This document shows positions 34,486-43,660 of a DNA stretch of 64,000 nucleotides, one piece after another; within the stretch, counting starts at the first letter, position 1, and the number at the start of each line of letters is the position of its first letter. Made by a program: the position numbers and the translations under genes. The stretch comes from Actinocrispum wychmicini (GTDB lineage Bacteria > Actinomycetota > Actinomycetes > Mycobacteriales > Pseudonocardiaceae). The DNA lies in contig NZ_SLWS01000005.1 in NCBI RefSeq assembly GCF_004345645.1, forward strand, positions 558,001-622,000, written 5' to 3'. The notes beneath the pieces were generated by a model that was not told where the DNA came from, made no database searches, and worked only from the letters and a program-made list of their open reading frames with translations.

Positions 34486-35703
34486 ATGACCGACGTACTG
34501 CGCGACTGGCATGCCGAACTCGGGCCGTGGCTGGCCGACTTCTACCGGGACCTGCATCGGCATCCGGAGCTGTCGCTGCGGGAGCATCGGACCGCCGGGA
34601 AGATCGCGGAAGCCGTCCAGGGCTTCGAGTTGACCACCGGTGTCGGCGGTACTGGCGTCGTCGGAGTGCTGCGCAACGGCGACGGGCCGACGGTCATGCT
34701 CAGGGCCGACATTGACGCGCTGCCAATGGCGGAGAAGACCGGACTTCCTTACGCCAGCACGGATCCCGAGGCGATGCACGCCTGTGGCCACGACATGCAC
34801 GCGACCTGTCTCCTCGGCGCGGCGACGCTGCTGAACCGGGCAAGGGACACCTGGTCGGGCACGTTGCTCGTGGTGTTCCAGCCGGCCGAGGAGACCGCCC
34901 AGGGCGCTCGGGCGATGATCGCCGACGGCCTGTTCGAGCGGTTCGGCAAGCCGGACATCGTGCTGGGGCAGCACGTGGGCCCGCTGCCCGCCGGCATGGT
35001 CGGGTACGCCAGTGGACCCACGATGGCCGCGGTGGACGGGCTCAACGTGACCCTGCACGGCCGCGGCGGGCACGGTTCCCGACCACAGTCCACGGTCGAC
35101 CCGGTCCTGATGGCCGCCCACGTGGTCACCCGGCTGCAGGGCATCGTCGCCCGGGAGGTGACACCGAGTGAGACCGCGGTGCTCACGGTCGGCAAGCTGC
35201 ACGCCGGCACGAAGGACAACATCATCCCGGACACCGCCGAGTTGGGCGTCAACCTGCGCAGCTACTCCACGGAGACGCGGGACCTGATGCGGGCCGCGGT
35301 CGAGCGTGTCGTCCGCGCCGAGGCCGCGGCGAGCGGCGCGGTGAAGGAGCCGGAGTTCGACTGGTACATGTCCGCCCCCGTGGTGGTCAACGACCCCGAG
35401 GCGACCGCGACCACGGTGGCCGCCTTCACCGGGCACTTCGGCGCCGAGCGGATGTTGCCGATGCCCGTGGTCACCGGCAGCGAGGACGTGGGCATCTTCG
35501 GCGAGGCCGCGGGCGTGCCGACGGTGTTCTGGTTCTGGGGTGGCCTGGAACGCGACATGGTCCTGGCCGCGATCGCGAACAACACGATCAACTCGCTGCC
35601 CAGCAACCACACCAGCGACTTCGCCCCGCTGATCGAGCCGACGTTGCAGACCGGAGTGGAGGCGCTCGTCGTCGCCGCGCTGACCTGGCTGGGTAAGGGG
35701 TAG
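34486..35703 (+). CDS. M20D-family amidohydrolase (aminoacylase/IAA-amino acid hydrolase type)
   Basis: A 405-residue zinc hydrolase. It shows FYRDLHRHPELSLREHRTAGKI, LRADIDALPMAEKTGLPYAS, the metal block HACGHDMHATCLLGAATLL, VFQPAEETAQGARAMI and the dimerisation segment with GRGGHGSRPQSTVDPVL. It would deacylate N-acyl amino acids or similar amides. ATG 34486 lies 9 bases after a TAGGCT -10-like box, which suggests a leaderless start; the frame is open from GTG 34441. It runs toward the cbs gene, 39 bases away. Confidence 0.9.
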   Translation: MTDVLRDWHAELGPWLADFYRDLHRHPELSLREHRTAGKIAEAVQGFELTTGVGGTGVVGVLRNGDGPTVMLRADIDALPMAEKTGLPYASTDPEAMHACGHDMHATCLLGAATLLNRARDTWSGTLLVVFQPAEETAQGARAMIADGLFERFGKPDIVLGQHVGPLPAGMVGYASGPTMAAVDGLNVTLHGRGGHGSRPQSTVDPVLMAAHVVTRLQGIVAREVTPSETAVLTVGKLHAGTKDNIIPDTAELGVNLRSYSTETRDLMRAAVERVVRAEAAASGAVKEPEFDWYMSAPVVVNDPEATATTVAAFTGHFGAERMLPMPVVTGSEDVGIFGEAAGVPTVFWFWGGLERDMVLAAIANNTINSLPSNHTSDFAPLIEPTLQTGVEALVVAALTWLGKG

Positions 35704-35742
35704 CCTGGCCGGGGTTCAGGGCGCCGGTTAAGGAGTTCCGCA

Positions 35743-37113
35743 GTGGAGTACGTCGAGCACGTCATCGATCTGATCGGCAACACGCCGCTGGTCAAGCTGA
35801 ACGCGCTCACCGAGGGGCTGGCGCCGACCGTGCTGGCCAAGGTCGAGTACGTCAACCCCGGCGGCAGCGTGAAGGACCGGATCGCGGTCCGGATGATCGA
35901 GGCCGCGGAGAAGTCCGGCGAGCTGCTGCCTGGCGGCACGATCGTCGAGCCGACCAGCGGCAACACCGGCGTCGGCCTGGCCATGGTGGCCCAGCGCAGG
36001 GGCTACCGGTGTGTGTTCGTGTGCCCGGACAAGGTCAGCGAGGACAAGCGGAACGTGCTCAAGGCGTACGGCGCCGAGGTCGTGGTCTGCCCGACCGCGG
36101 TCGCGCCGGAGCACCCCGATTCGTACTACAACGTGTCTGACCGGCTGGTGCGGGAGATCGACGGCGCCTGGAAGCCCAACCAGTACGCCAACCAGCAGAA
36201 CCCGCGCAGCCACTACGAGACCACCGGTCCCGAGCTGTGGCGCCAGACCGAGGGCCGGATCACCCACTTCGTCGCCGGTGTCGGCACCGGCGGCACGATC
36301 TCCGGCACCGGCCGCTACCTCAAGGAGATCTCCGGCGGGCGGGTGCGGATCGTCGGCGCGGACCCGGAGGGCTCGGTGTACTCCGGCGGCACCGGCCGCC
36401 CCTATCTGGTGGAAGGCGTCGGCGAGGACTTCTGGCCGGAGACCTACGACCGGGACATCTGCGACGAGGTGATCGAGATCTCCGACGCGGACTCGTTCAC
36501 CACCACCCGGCGGCTGGCCCGCGAGGAGGCCCTGCTGGTCGGCGGTTCCTGCGGGATGGCCGCGGCCGCCGCCATCCAGTTGGCGCAGCGGTGCGGCCCG
36601 GACGACGTGATCGTCGTGCTGCTGCCGGACGGCGGCCGCGGCTACCTGTCGAAGGTGTTCAACGACCAGTGGATGGCGTCGTACGGGTTCCTGCCGCCCG
36701 AGCACTCCGGCGCGACCGTCGGCGACGTGCTGCGCCGCAAGAGCGGTGGGATCCCGCAGATGGTGCACGCGCACCCGACCGAGACGGTCGCGGACGCCGT
36801 GGCCTACCTGCGGGAGTTCTCGGTCAGCCAGATGCCGGTGGTGAGCGCCGAGCCGCCGGTGATGGCGGCCGAGGTGGTCGGCGCGGTGAACGAACGGGAC
36901 CTGCTCGACGCGTTGTTCACGGGCAAGGCGGCTTTGGCCGACCGGCTCGACCGACACATGTCGCCGCCGCTGCCGACGATCGGCGCGGGTGAGCAGATCA
37001 ACGTGGCGATGGCCGCACTGGCCGGCGCGGACGGCGCCCTCGTCCTCGTCGACGGCAAGCCCGCCGGGGTCGTGACCAGGCAGGACCTGCTCGGATACCT
37101 GGCCGGGAACTGA
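35743..37113 (+). CDS. cbs: Cystathionine beta-synthase with C-terminal CBS domains
   Basis: A 456-residue pyridoxal-phosphate enzyme. The N-terminal catalytic domain (residues 1-310) has NTPLVKLN, NPGGSVKDRIAVRMIEAAEK (the PLP lysine in SVKDR), PTSGNTGVGLAMVA and VGTGGTISGTGRYLK. Two CBS domains follow (about 340-456: PTETVADAVAYLREFSVSQMPVV and GEQINVAMAALAGADGALVLVDGKPAGVVTRQDLLGYL). It condenses serine or O-acetylserine with homocysteine in transsulfuration. The matching MetB is 2.3 kb downstream. GTG start with AAGGAG upstream. Confidence 0.95.
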   Translation: MEYVEHVIDLIGNTPLVKLNALTEGLAPTVLAKVEYVNPGGSVKDRIAVRMIEAAEKSGELLPGGTIVEPTSGNTGVGLAMVAQRRGYRCVFVCPDKVSEDKRNVLKAYGAEVVVCPTAVAPEHPDSYYNVSDRLVREIDGAWKPNQYANQQNPRSHYETTGPELWRQTEGRITHFVAGVGTGGTISGTGRYLKEISGGRVRIVGADPEGSVYSGGTGRPYLVEGVGEDFWPETYDRDICDEVIEISDADSFTTTRRLAREEALLVGGSCGMAAAAAIQLAQRCGPDDVIVVLLPDGGRGYLSKVFNDQWMASYGFLPPEHSGATVGDVLRRKSGGIPQMVHAHPTETVADAVAYLREFSVSQMPVVSAEPPVMAAEVVGAVNERDLLDALFTGKAALADRLDRHMSPPLPTIGAGEQINVAMAALAGADGALVLVDGKPAGVVTRQDLLGYLAGN

Positions 37114-37283
37114 CCGTCCGGGCGGACTATCGGGAAGGTCCGGACCATCAGAGGTGAGCTCACCGGGGTGGTTTCGGGCGAATCGAATGGCTATCGACTA
37201 GCGTTACCCCCGATCGCCTGCTGGGGGTGCGGCCCCGGTAGGGGTTGGAATGTCAAGGTCCAGGCCAAGGGAGTTGTTACCCA

Positions 37284-38432
37284 ATGAGTGCTCCGCAGCC
37301 GCCGAACCAGCCATGGCAGGGCGGTCAGCCCCCGCAGGAGCCGGCCGGCCAGCAGGAACCCGAGCGGACCCAGATCCTGCAGCCCGGTCAGACACCGGGG
37401 CAACCGGTGCAGGACCAGGGCCCGGAGAGGACCCAGGTCGTCCAGCCCGGCCAGCAGCCGCCCATCGGTGGGCAGCCGCAGCAGGGTGAGGCGACCCAGA
37501 TGGTCCCACCGGGCTCGATGCCGCCGCCGGCCCCGCAGTACGACCCACCCCCCAGTGCGTCCGACCCGCAGTCACCGCCCGGTGGCTTCCCGGGCGCGCC
37601 GCAGTACACCCAGCAGATCGGGCAGCCGCAGCAGTCCCAGTTCGGCCAGCAGCCGCCACAACAGCAGTACGGTCAGCAGCCGCCGCCGGGTTACGGCCCG
37701 CCGCCCGGCTACCAGCAGCAGGGTGGGTTCGCCCAGCAGCAGGGCTTCGGCCAGCCGCCGCAGTTCGGCGGCCAGGGCATCAACCCGCAGATGATCCAGT
37801 GGGGCATCGCCGGCGCGGCCGGGCTGTTCGGCCTGCTCGCGGCGATCCTCGCGCTGACCGACTTCGGCCTGGTCAGCGACTACAGCACCTACTACAGCGC
37901 GCGTGGGGAACTCGCGGGCAGGGTACCGGGTGTGAGTTCCGGGCCGAGCCCGGCGATCCTGTGGATCTCGGTGATCCTGGCCCTCCTCGGTGGCATCGCC
38001 GCCGTCGCCGGTGGTGTCTTCATCTACATGAAGAACAAGATGGGGGTCCTGGCCACCGCGGCCGGTGGCGCGGGCATGTTCGTCGGCGGCATCATCATCA
38101 TGATCTCGTTCTCCGGCAGCGTGCTGGCGGCGACGTACTTCCTGATCGCGGGCCTGATCGTGGGCGCGCTGGGGGCGTTGGGCTACATCCCGGCGACCAA
38201 GCACTTCCTGGACCCGGGCGCGTCCGTGCTCGGCGGTGCGGGTGGAGCGCCCGGGTTCGCCCCGCCCGGGTACGGCCAGCAGGCGCCGCCTCCGGGCTAC
38301 GGTCAGCAGCCGCCCCCCGGATACGGCCAGCAGCCGCCGCCTGGGTACGGCCAGCAGCCGCCTCCCGGCTACGGCCAGCCGCCGCAGCAGCCGCCGTACG
38401 GCGGTGGTCAGCAGCCACCGCAACAGTGGTGA
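37284..38432 (+). CDS. Gln/Pro-rich membrane protein with 24-bp tandem repeats
   Basis: A 382-residue protein. Residues 1-165 are extremely rich in Gln, Pro and Gly; four membrane helices follow (about 173-318: GIAGAAGLFGLLAAILALTD, AILWISVILALLGGIAAVAGGVFIY, AAGGAGMFVGGIIIMI, FLIAGLIVGALGALGYI); the tail repeats PPPGYGQQ. Start ATG 37284 with an AAGGGAG site. In position it equals the mycobacterial pra (proline-rich antigen) gene between cbs and metB, but homology to Pra is not clear from sequence. Function unknown; likely envelope-associated. Confidence 0.82.
   Translation: MSAPQPPNQPWQGGQPPQEPAGQQEPERTQILQPGQTPGQPVQDQGPERTQVVQPGQQPPIGGQPQQGEATQMVPPGSMPPPAPQYDPPPSASDPQSPPGGFPGAPQYTQQIGQPQQSQFGQQPPQQQYGQQPPPGYGPPPGYQQQGGFAQQQGFGQPPQFGGQGINPQMIQWGIAGAAGLFGLLAAILALTDFGLVSDYSTYYSARGELAGRVPGVSSGPSPAILWISVILALLGGIAAVAGGVFIYMKNKMGVLATAAGGAGMFVGGIIIMISFSGSVLAATYFLIAGLIVGALGALGYIPATKHFLDPGASVLGGAGGAPGFAPPGYGQQAPPPGYGQQPPPGYGQQPPPGYGQQPPPGYGQPPQQPPYGGGQQPPQQW
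38262..38381 (+). repeat. 24-bp tandem repeat (5 copies, PPPGYGQQ)
   Basis: Five in-frame copies of a 24-bp unit encoding PPPGYGQQ near the 3' end of the proline-rich gene. The copies differ at a few third positions, and the last ends in QP. Copy number probably varies between strains. Confidence 0.85.
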
Positions 38433-38448
38433 GTGACGACTCGAACAC

Positions 38449-38481
38449 GGGGCGCCCCGGCCGATTCGGCCGGGGCGCCCC
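38449..38481 (+). terminator. Hairpin terminator
   Basis: A perfect 15-bp stem starting GGGGCGCCCCGGCCG, with an ATT loop, followed by TTTG. It is 16 bases after the proline-rich gene. Confidence 0.85.
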
Positions 38482-38628
38482 TTTGTCCGCCCCGGTTGCC
38501 CGTTCGGGCTAAACGTGCTGGCCAGCGGCGGTAAGTCCGGGGGAAACCGACCCCTGATGTCCATCGTCTGGGTTACTGTGAGCACTCGAACAGAGCAGTC
38601 CACAAACCCGAGCGGTTGGGGGAAAGTC

Positions 38629-39330
38629 GTGAGCTATCCACAGCAGGGTGGTTACCCGCAGCAGCCATATTCCGGCGGCGGCCACCCCGCGGAAACGGGT
38701 GGCGGCACCAATCCCGCCACCGCGATCATCGCCGCGCTGCTCGCCCTCGCGGTGGCCGCCTTCGAGATCGTCTTCCTGGTCAAGACCCTGGACGGGGTCA
38801 AGCTCAGCTCCCTCGACGGCAAGTCGTGGGCGGTGATCGGGACCGACGCCGTCGCCGGGCTGCTCCTGCTGCTCGGCGCGATGTTGGCGTTCGGGCGGAA
38901 GGTCGCCGGCGCCGCGCTGATCATCATCGGCGCGATCCTGGCGGTTGCCGGGTTCTTCCTGTTCCCGCTGCTGGCCGGTGGCGGCGGTTCGGCGGTCAGC
39001 CTGTACCTGGAAGTCGCGTTCAAGTTCGTCGAGACCGCGACCACGTTCCAGGCGTTGACGTTGATCGTCGCGCCGTTGGCGTTCATCTTCGCGGTGATCC
39101 CGCCGACCATGCGACACCTGCGCGGTGGTGGCGGCGCCGACTCGTACGCGGCCGAGCAGTACCCGAACTCGGGCGGTTTCCAGCAGCAGGGCTACAACGC
39201 GCCGAACTCCGGTGGGTTCCCGCAGCAGGACTACCCGGGCTACCAGCCGCAGCAGGGCCAGGGCGGCTACCCACAGCAGGGGCAGCAAGGGCAGCAGGGC
39301 GGCTACCCGCCCCAGCAACAGGGGTGGTGA
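38629..39330 (+). CDS. Gln-rich membrane protein (DUF5336-like)
   Basis: A 233-residue protein with a short Gln-rich head (SYPQQGGYPQQPYSGGG), four membrane helices (about 27-160, NPATAIIAALLALAVAAFEIVFLV to ALTLIVAPLAFIFAVIPP), and a Tyr/Gln/Gly-rich tail. The layout resembles the mycobacterial 34-kDa antigen family. GTG 38629 follows GGGGGAAAG; the reading frame is open from 38515 but that part holds no ribosome site and includes the terminator region. It sits between the other proline-rich gene and metB. Role unknown. Confidence 0.75.
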   Translation: MSYPQQGGYPQQPYSGGGHPAETGGGTNPATAIIAALLALAVAAFEIVFLVKTLDGVKLSSLDGKSWAVIGTDAVAGLLLLLGAMLAFGRKVAGAALIIIGAILAVAGFFLFPLLAGGGGSAVSLYLEVAFKFVETATTFQALTLIVAPLAFIFAVIPPTMRHLRGGGGADSYAAEQYPNSGGFQQQGYNAPNSGGFPQQDYPGYQPQQGQGGYPQQGQQGQQGGYPPQQQGW

Positions 39331-39401
39331 CCCCTGGCGCGTGACAACGGCCACCGGCCGGGTGATCCATCCCAGGATGCGGTCGCCCGGCCGGTTCCAC
39401 G

Positions 39402-39413
39402 TAGGCTTGTCGT
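39402..39413 (+). promoter_or_regulatory. Leaderless promoter of metB
   Basis: TAGGCT at 39402-39407 is followed by 6 bases and the ATG of metB. This is the usual actinobacterial -10 box placed so that transcription starts at or next to the A of ATG. No -35 is evident. Confidence 0.5.
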
Positions 39414-40571
39414 ATGTCAGAAGAGGACTCCCGGCTCGGTTTCGAGACCAGGGCAATCCACGTGGGACAACGGCCTGATCCCCGTACCGGATCGGTGATC
39501 CCGCCCATCTACGCGACCTCCACCTTCGCCCAGGACGGCGTCGGCGGGCTGCGGGAGGGCGGTTACGAGTACTCGCGTACGCGTAACCCCACGAGGACCG
39601 CGCTGGAGGAGTGTCTGGCCTCGTTGGAGGGCGGCCGGCACGCACAGGCGTTCCCGTCCGGCATGGCCGCGAGCGACGTGGCGATGCGGACGATGCTGCG
39701 TCCCGGCGACCACATCGTGATCCCGGACGACGCCTACGGCGGCACGTTCCGGTTGGTGGACAAGGTGTTGTCGCTGTGGGGCATCGAGCACACCCCGGTG
39801 CACCAGGCGGACCTGGCGGCGGTGCGCGCGGCCGTTCGCCCGAACACCAAGGTGATCTGGTGTGAGACGCCGACGAACCCGTTGCTGGCCGTCTCGGACG
39901 TCAGCGGACTGGCCGCGATCGCGGCGGAGGCGGGCGCGAAACTGGTGGTGGACAACACGTTCGCCACGCCGTACCTGCAGTCGCCGCTCGGCCTCGGCGC
40001 GGATGTGGTGCTGCACTCGACCACCAAGTACCTCGGTGGCCACTCCGACGTGGTCGGCGGCGCGCTGATCACCTCGGACGACGAACTGAACGACCAGTTC
40101 GCGTTCCTGCGCAACGCGGCGGGCGCGGTGCCCGGTCCGTTCGACGCCTGGCTGACGCTGCGCGGCGTGAAGACGTTGGCGGTCCGGATGGAGCGTCATT
40201 CGGACAACGCCGAACGAGTCGTGGAAGCCCTGCTCGGCCACCCGCGCGTGCAGCGCGTGTACTACCCGGGCCTGCTGGAACACCCGGGGCACGAGGTCGC
40301 CGCCAAGCAGATGCGCCGGTTCGGCGGCATGGTGTCGTTCACGGTGGCCGGCGGCGAGCAGGCGGCCCAGAACGTCACCGCCCGGACGAAGCTGTTCATC
40401 CTGGCCGAGTCGCTGGGCGGCGTCGAGTCGCTGATCGAGCACCCGCACAAGATGACGCACGCCAGCGTGGCAGGCTCGGAGCTGGAGGTGCCGGACAACC
40501 TGGTCCGGCTGTCGGTGGGCATCGAGGACGGCACCGACCTGGTACAGGACCTGCTGCAGGCGCTCAGCTGA
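39414..40571 (+). CDS. metB: Cystathionine gamma-synthase
   Basis: A 385-residue Cys/Met metabolism PLP enzyme. Markers are FETRAIHVGQRPDPRTGSVIPPIYATSTF, YEYSRTRNPTRTALEECLASLEGG, PSGMAA, the PLP lysine in HSTTKYLGGHSDVVGG and SLGGVESLIEHPHKMTHAS. It condenses O-acyl-homoserine with cysteine to cystathionine. With the nearby cbs it allows transsulfuration in both directions. Leaderless start. Normal length, complete. Confidence 0.95.
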   Translation: MSEEDSRLGFETRAIHVGQRPDPRTGSVIPPIYATSTFAQDGVGGLREGGYEYSRTRNPTRTALEECLASLEGGRHAQAFPSGMAASDVAMRTMLRPGDHIVIPDDAYGGTFRLVDKVLSLWGIEHTPVHQADLAAVRAAVRPNTKVIWCETPTNPLLAVSDVSGLAAIAAEAGAKLVVDNTFATPYLQSPLGLGADVVLHSTTKYLGGHSDVVGGALITSDDELNDQFAFLRNAAGAVPGPFDAWLTLRGVKTLAVRMERHSDNAERVVEALLGHPRVQRVYYPGLLEHPGHEVAAKQMRRFGGMVSFTVAGGEQAAQNVTARTKLFILAESLGGVESLIEHPHKMTHASVAGSELEVPDNLVRLSVGIEDGTDLVQDLLQALS

Positions 40572-40584
40572 ACAAGGCGGAACG

Positions 40585-40610
40585 GCCCCCGGCGTCTCGT
40601 CGCCGGGGGC
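40585..40610. terminator. Convergent terminator after metB
   Basis: A perfect 10-bp stem, GCCCCCGGCG and CGCCGGGGGC, with a TCTCGT loop, followed by TTCTT. It separates metB from a small minus-strand gene. Confidence 0.85.
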
Positions 40611-40613
40611 TTC

Positions 40614-40853
40614 TTACTGCTGGAACGAGGACGGCTGGTCGTGCGGGGCCTGGTCCTTGGCCGGGGCCGGCGGCAGCCGCTGCGGGTCGACACAGCCGCC
40701 GACCAGTTCGATGTAGCCGTCCCGCTGCACGTACTGGCCTGGGCTGACGCAGCCGGCGCTGGACGCGCTGAACACGGCCACCCCGGCCAGTGCCACGGCG
40801 GCGGTGAGCGCGCCGACCAGCGGCATCACCCCGGCTGCCCTGGTCACTGCCAT
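40614..40853 (-). CDS. Small membrane-anchored/exported hypothetical protein
   Basis: A 79-residue protein: one hydrophobic segment (GVMPLVGALTAAVALAGVAVFSAS) followed by a short outside domain with two Cys (AGCVSPGQYVQRDGYIELVGGCVD), probably disulfide-bonded, and a Gln/Pro tail. Function unknown. The ATG lies 7 bases after a GAAAGA-type site. It sits immediately past the metB terminator and has no relative in the mycobacterial gene order. Confidence 0.65.
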   Translation of the reverse strand: MAVTRAAGVMPLVGALTAAVALAGVAVFSASSAGCVSPGQYVQRDGYIELVGGCVDPQRLPPAPAKDQAPHDQPSSFQQ

Positions 40854-40985
40854 TGGTCACTCGGTCTTTCGTCGACGACTACTCGTTGTTGCCGAGGATA
40901 CCCGCAGGCCCGGGAGAATGTGTCGGCTCGGCCACAATGACAGGATTCCTTAAGCAACGCACCCGCCGATGTACCGGCGGAATGC

Positions 40986-42071
40986 TCAGCGCAGTGGCCG
41001 GTAGCCGGCGGGCAGGCCGCCGGCGGCGATGATCTCGCGGTACGCCGCCACGGCGTCGGTCGGCCTCCTCACCAGCTCCGGATCGGTCTCGACGTCCACT
41101 GTGTACAGTCCGAACCTCGGTCGGTAGCTGCCCCACTCGAAGTTGTCGGTCAGGCTCCAGTAGTTGAAGCCGATCACGTTCACACCTTCACTTCTGGCCC
41201 GCAGCACCCAGTAGACGTGGTCGCGCAGATGGTCGGACCTGGTGTACCCGTCCGCGCGGGGTCGGCCGTTGTCCGTGGGCATCCCGTTCTCCACCACGTA
41301 CAGCGGCAGCTTGGGGAAGCGGCGGGCGTAGCCGCGCAACGCGTGGTAGATGCCCTTGGGTTCGGGGTCGATCCGCCAGAGCTCGCCGGCGGTGGCGTAC
41401 ACGGCGGTGAGGTTGCCGGGGCGCACGTCGTAGTAGTAGTCGATGCCGACGAAGTCAAGGGTGTCCGCGACCCAGGCGAGAAAGGCCAGGTCCGACCCGT
41501 GGCTGACCAGCGGCAGGTACGCGGTGTTGCTGGACACCATGGCGTCCGGGTCGTGCGAGTGGATCATCCGGTACGCGCGCCGGTGCGCCCGCACCAGCCG
41601 GACGGGCATCCTCGGGTCGAACGAGCCGAGCCGGATCTCCTGCGCCATATAGACGACGGGCTCGTTGAAGGTGATCCACATGCTGCCGTCGCCGGCGTAC
41701 CGGCCGACCACTTTCTCGGCGTTCGCCAGCCAGTCGGCCAGCATCGTGGCCTGCCGCCAGCCGCCTGCCCACGCCGGGTACACCCAGTGGTCCAAGGTGA
41801 TCATCGGCCGCATCCCGGCCGCGCGGACGCGGGACATCACGTCGTCGTAGAACGAGAAGTCCCACTTGCCGGGGGTCGGCTGGACGCGGGCCCACTCCAC
41901 GCACCAGCGGAACACCCGCACGCCGAGGTCCGCGGCCAGCGCGATGTCCTCGGGGTACCGGTGCAGGAAGTCGACGGAGTCGCGGTAGCCGCTCGCGTGC
42001 CGGCTCCAGTTGCTGGCCGGCGCCGACCCCTCGGCCTGGTATCCCGACCCGGCCACACCCCACAGGAACAT
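40986..42071 (-). CDS. Glycoside hydrolase family 1 (beta-glucosidase-like)
   Basis: A 361-residue TIM-barrel enzyme. The acid/base Glu is in WITFNEPVVYM and the nucleophile Glu in LYVVENGMPTD; FRWCVEWARVQP, DHWVYPAWAGGW and NYWSLTDNFEWGSYRPRFGLY are also present. Typical GH1 enzymes have ~450 residues, so some loops are shorter; this may narrow the substrate cleft. It would cleave terminal beta-glycosides. No signal peptide. It starts divergently from the tethered sigma factor gene (117 bases). Confidence 0.92.
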   Translation of the reverse strand: MFLWGVAGSGYQAEGSAPASNWSRHASGYRDSVDFLHRYPEDIALAADLGVRVFRWCVEWARVQPTPGKWDFSFYDDVMSRVRAAGMRPMITLDHWVYPAWAGGWRQATMLADWLANAEKVVGRYAGDGSMWITFNEPVVYMAQEIRLGSFDPRMPVRLVRAHRRAYRMIHSHDPDAMVSSNTAYLPLVSHGSDLAFLAWVADTLDFVGIDYYYDVRPGNLTAVYATAGELWRIDPEPKGIYHALRGYARRFPKLPLYVVENGMPTDNGRPRADGYTRSDHLRDHVYWVLRARSEGVNVIGFNYWSLTDNFEWGSYRPRFGLYTVDVETDPELVRRPTDAVAAYREIIAAGGLPAGYRPLR

Positions 42072-42188
42072 GAATCTGAGGCTACGGGGTGTGACTTCGG
42101 GTCACTCGACTGGTTGGTTCCTGACACGGACAGGGAAGAGTCGAGAATTTCTATGCTCCAGGACCCACTCTCGGCTGTCTTATGAGGC

Positions 42189-43532
42189 GTGACCACCGAC
42201 TCCGAGACCTTGGCGCTGCTCTGCGTCACCCACCGCGCGCTGGTATTTCGGATCTGCCGCCGGATCCTGGGCAACGACGAGGACGCTGAGGACGCCACCC
42301 AGGAGGTCTTCGAACGGGCCGCCCGGTACCTGCAGGACAAGGAGGTCGAGAAGCCGTCGGCGTACCTGACCCAGGTCGCGCACAACACGGCGACCGATGT
42401 GTTGACGCGCAAGCTCAAACGGCTTGAGACCGCACCCCTGCCGGACGACCTCGTGCCCGCGCAGGCCACCGCGGGCGACGCGGAGGAACGGTTGGCGCTG
42501 CTCGCCGCCGAGCAACTCGCCGAGCAGATGCGGCCGTTCCTGACCGCGAAGCAGGACAAGCGCCTGCGGATCCGGATCGCCGCGGGTCTCGGCCGGATCT
42601 CCGACGCCGATGCCGCGGCTGCCTTGGGCATCAAGCAGTCGAGCCTGCAGGCCACCGACGGGCATATGTCCGTGGTGTTCACCGAAGCGGCGGTCGCGGC
42701 CCGGATGACGGCCGCGCCGACCTGCGACTTCGTGGCGCGGTTGGTGAGTGACGGGCCGCCGTCGAGGGTGATGTGGAAGCAGATCGAAGCGCACACGGAG
42801 AAGTGCGAGGCGTGCGCTGAACGGAAGGCGCGGGAGAAGCGCAAGGTCCGCGAGACCTTCGCCGCGATGCCGGGTTTCCTTGCCGTGCCGACGAAAGCGG
42901 GGGCGTTCGCGCTCAGGAAGGGGTTGATCGCGGCCGGTGTCGGTGCGGCCGCCTGCCTGACCGTCGCGGCGATCAACACCAGCCCGTTCTCCACGCCACT
43001 GCCACGGACCGATTACGTGGCACCGAAAACGTCAGTGTCCGCAGTGGCCGCGCCGCCCGTCACGTTGCCATCGTCGACGACACACGCTGTGGCGTCGGAC
43101 GATCCGCCGGCCGCCAGACCCAGCGCGGCCCCCAGTCCGCGCCAGCCGAGCAACGTGCCCGCCGCGCCGCCGGTCCCCTCGGCACCGGCGCCCCGAGCGG
43201 ACACGCCGTTGGCGATCACCGCCGGGCCGGACGCGATCGAGCACGCCACCATCAGCACCACCGCGTGCGCCGGCCCGACCACATCGGCGATCCGGGTCGG
43301 GATCACGTCGTCGCACGATCTCGCCCTGGTCCGGCTTGCCATGCAGCTCAACGGAAAGACGCAGACCGTGCCGATGCGGAACACAGGCGGGTCGACGTGG
43401 GTCGGCACAGTGGGGCCGTACCAGGCGGGCACGCCCGGCGGTCCGATCCGGATCGCCGTGGTGGCGATCGACCGGGGTGGCAGCGCCGCGGAGCGGTACG
43501 TCGGCACGGTCGTACTTCGGCCGTGCGGCTAG
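42189..43532 (+). CDS. Membrane-tethered ECF-like sigma factor / zinc anti-sigma fusion
   Basis: A 447-residue protein in five parts. Residues 1-75 are a sigma-70 region 2 (LLCVTHRALVFRICRRILGNDEDAEDATQEVFERAARYL). Residues 95-155 hold a weak region 4 (RISDADAAAALGIKQSSLQA). A zinc anti-sigma motif His202-x3-Cys206-x2-Cys209 follows, then one membrane helix (about 244-262, GLIAAGVGAAACLTVAAI), a Pro/Ser/Ala-rich stalk and an external domain of ~100 residues. ECF groups with fused C-terminal zinc and membrane parts (such as ECF52/53) are known; this looks like one. It may signal envelope stress by itself. GTG start. Confidence 0.78.
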   Translation: MTTDSETLALLCVTHRALVFRICRRILGNDEDAEDATQEVFERAARYLQDKEVEKPSAYLTQVAHNTATDVLTRKLKRLETAPLPDDLVPAQATAGDAEERLALLAAEQLAEQMRPFLTAKQDKRLRIRIAAGLGRISDADAAAALGIKQSSLQATDGHMSVVFTEAAVAARMTAAPTCDFVARLVSDGPPSRVMWKQIEAHTEKCEACAERKAREKRKVRETFAAMPGFLAVPTKAGAFALRKGLIAAGVGAAACLTVAAINTSPFSTPLPRTDYVAPKTSVSAVAAPPVTLPSSTTHAVASDDPPAARPSAAPSPRQPSNVPAAPPVPSAPAPRADTPLAITAGPDAIEHATISTTACAGPTTSAIRVGITSSHDLALVRLAMQLNGKTQTVPMRNTGGSTWVGTVGPYQAGTPGGPIRIAVVAIDRGGSAAERYVGTVVLRPCG

Positions 43533-43536
43533 GAAC

Positions 43537-43572
43537 GTGGGGGTGGCTGCTAGGGGCAGCAACCACCCCCAC
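43537..43572 (+). terminator. Terminator after the sigma-like gene
   Basis: A 15-bp stem with one mismatch (GTGGGGGTGGCTGCT against AGCAACCACCCCCAC), beginning 5 bases after the stop. It can also protect hppD, whose 3' end is 89 bases on. Confidence 0.75.
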
Positions 43573-43660
43573 CCCTCATATTCGAGGGACCGCCGTGCAG
43601 GCAGCGGCGTTCATGCCCACAATCAGAGACTGCCTCGGCTGTATCGATGGCGCCTCGACG

